Notes under the pieces: generated by a model
The model's input: the letters and a program-made list of their open reading frames with translations, nothing else
The model's database searches: none
What the model was told of the DNA's origin: nothing
In this document: piece after piece, positions 61,001 through 64,000 of the stretch
Layout: each line of letters begins with the position of its first letter
Position numbering within the stretch: the stretch's first letter is position 1
Assembly: GCF_022458985.1 (NCBI RefSeq)
Contig: NC_061789.1
Coordinates: forward strand, 15,408,357-15,472,356
Length of the DNA stretch: 64,000 bases
Source: Mugil cephalus
Taxonomy: Eukaryota > Chordata > Actinopteri > Mugiliformes > Mugilidae
Direction: 5' to 3'
Made by a program: the position numbers and the translations under genes

Positions 61001-61749
61001 AACATTAAAAAAAAATTAGTGTCTTGTATGATTTGAATTTTTACCAGACACATTAGGTATATTTTCATAGTATCAGCCTGAATTTTACTACTTTCACTAC
61101 TATAGGATTGGAAAGGATGTCAGTGGTATCACCAAGTCGACATGTTGCGTTATAGTACAGTCATCTGCACTTTGACTATTCTAGTACAGGGGTCACATTA
61201 TTCACCATCTTAGCTTTTCCACTCACCATGTTAAATGGCTTGATTAAAATGTCACCAAAAAAAAAAATCCACAAAAATACATACACATTCTACTTTAATG
61301 CACATGACATCCAATAGTCTGTTCCCTTTAATTTCCTGATATAATTAAAGCACCTTTTGAGACTTGCTGACCAATCAGTTGTCTCAGTAAACATGCAAAA
61401 GTTCAGTAAGGCTTAACTTTGTCTAAAATGTCTTTCTAGAGACTATTATGAACATTCAGACCAGACCACACCATTTTTCATTTAAGAATTTTAATTACAT
61501 CAAATATGATTTGATAAGAGCTTTATTTGAAATATTACATATAAAAACTACAATGTGTCCCACATTAGATGAACATTTAACAACAAGATTAAAAGCACAT
61601 TTAAAAGTCAGCATGGAATGGTACTACACAGAATGTCCGTAATGGCCACTTAGTGACTCAGTTGAAAGATTACTTGTTTAAAAGAAATTTCCCAACATAA
61701 AGCATCAGGATTTATAAAAACTGATTCTTGCTGGAAAGGGAATGAAGAA
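61001..61749. other. eif3g-dnmt1 spacer
   Basis: AT-rich sequence between two genes that face each other. It must hold the 3' UTR of dnmt1 on the minus strand. Nothing else is recognised. Confidence 0.5.

Positions 61750-64000
<2,251 letters not shown>

Overview
The window is nuclear DNA of a vertebrate, almost certainly a teleost fish. Its genes are split by GT-AG introns. Its dispersed repeats (Tc1, hAT, Harbinger, LINE-like tails, a solo LTR, long TA and TG tracts) are of the kind common in fish. The single-copy genes angptl6, ppan, p2ry11, eif3g and dnmt1 occur together, with an ICAM cluster nearby, on human chromosome 19p13.2 (known synteny, from memory). The species cannot be named from the sequence alone.

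Layout. 1-10.7 kb: the 5' part of trip10 (CIP4, an F-BAR protein) on the minus strand, with a 4.9-kb first intron and exon 1 at 10670-10693. 9.5-44.6 kb: four tandem copies (A-D) of a block that runs from trip10 intron 1, through an ICAM-like gene, into the last exons of angptl6. Each block carries one minus-strand, multi-exon, type I membrane ICAM/VCAM-like gene. The readable ectodomains have 8, 10, 10 and about 15 Ig domains. Nearly all internal exons begin and end in phase 1, so domains can be added or lost without breaking the frame. Copies A-C end in dead angptl6 fragments. Copies B-D carry a trip10 5' flank in which exon 1 has been replaced by a hAT MITE. 44.2-46.9 kb: intact angptl6 (minus). 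49.3-53.0 kb: ppan (plus), with four intronic box C/D snoRNAs of the SNORD105 type. 54.4-55.4 kb: a p2ry11-like receptor (plus). 57.2-60.0 kb: eif3g (plus). 61.75 kb to the right edge: the 3' end of dnmt1 (minus).

How the parts relate. ppan (60S biogenesis), its snoRNAs (18S 2'-O-methylation) and eif3g (initiation) form a block of ribosome and translation genes. p2ry11 and the ICAM-like genes are cell-surface genes. angptl6 is secreted.

The most notable content is the ICAM-like array. Its tandem breakpoint can be read to within two bases. It shows intragenic exon-pair expansion with exon fossils at the joints, one copy with a shortened membrane anchor, one copy with a swapped membrane-proximal exon, and a roughly 1.2-kb degraded block in copy D that may be an assembly artefact. 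A second notable point is that the four ppan snoRNAs fall into two pairs, whose D-box registers predict methylation of two sites two nucleotides apart in 18S rRNA.
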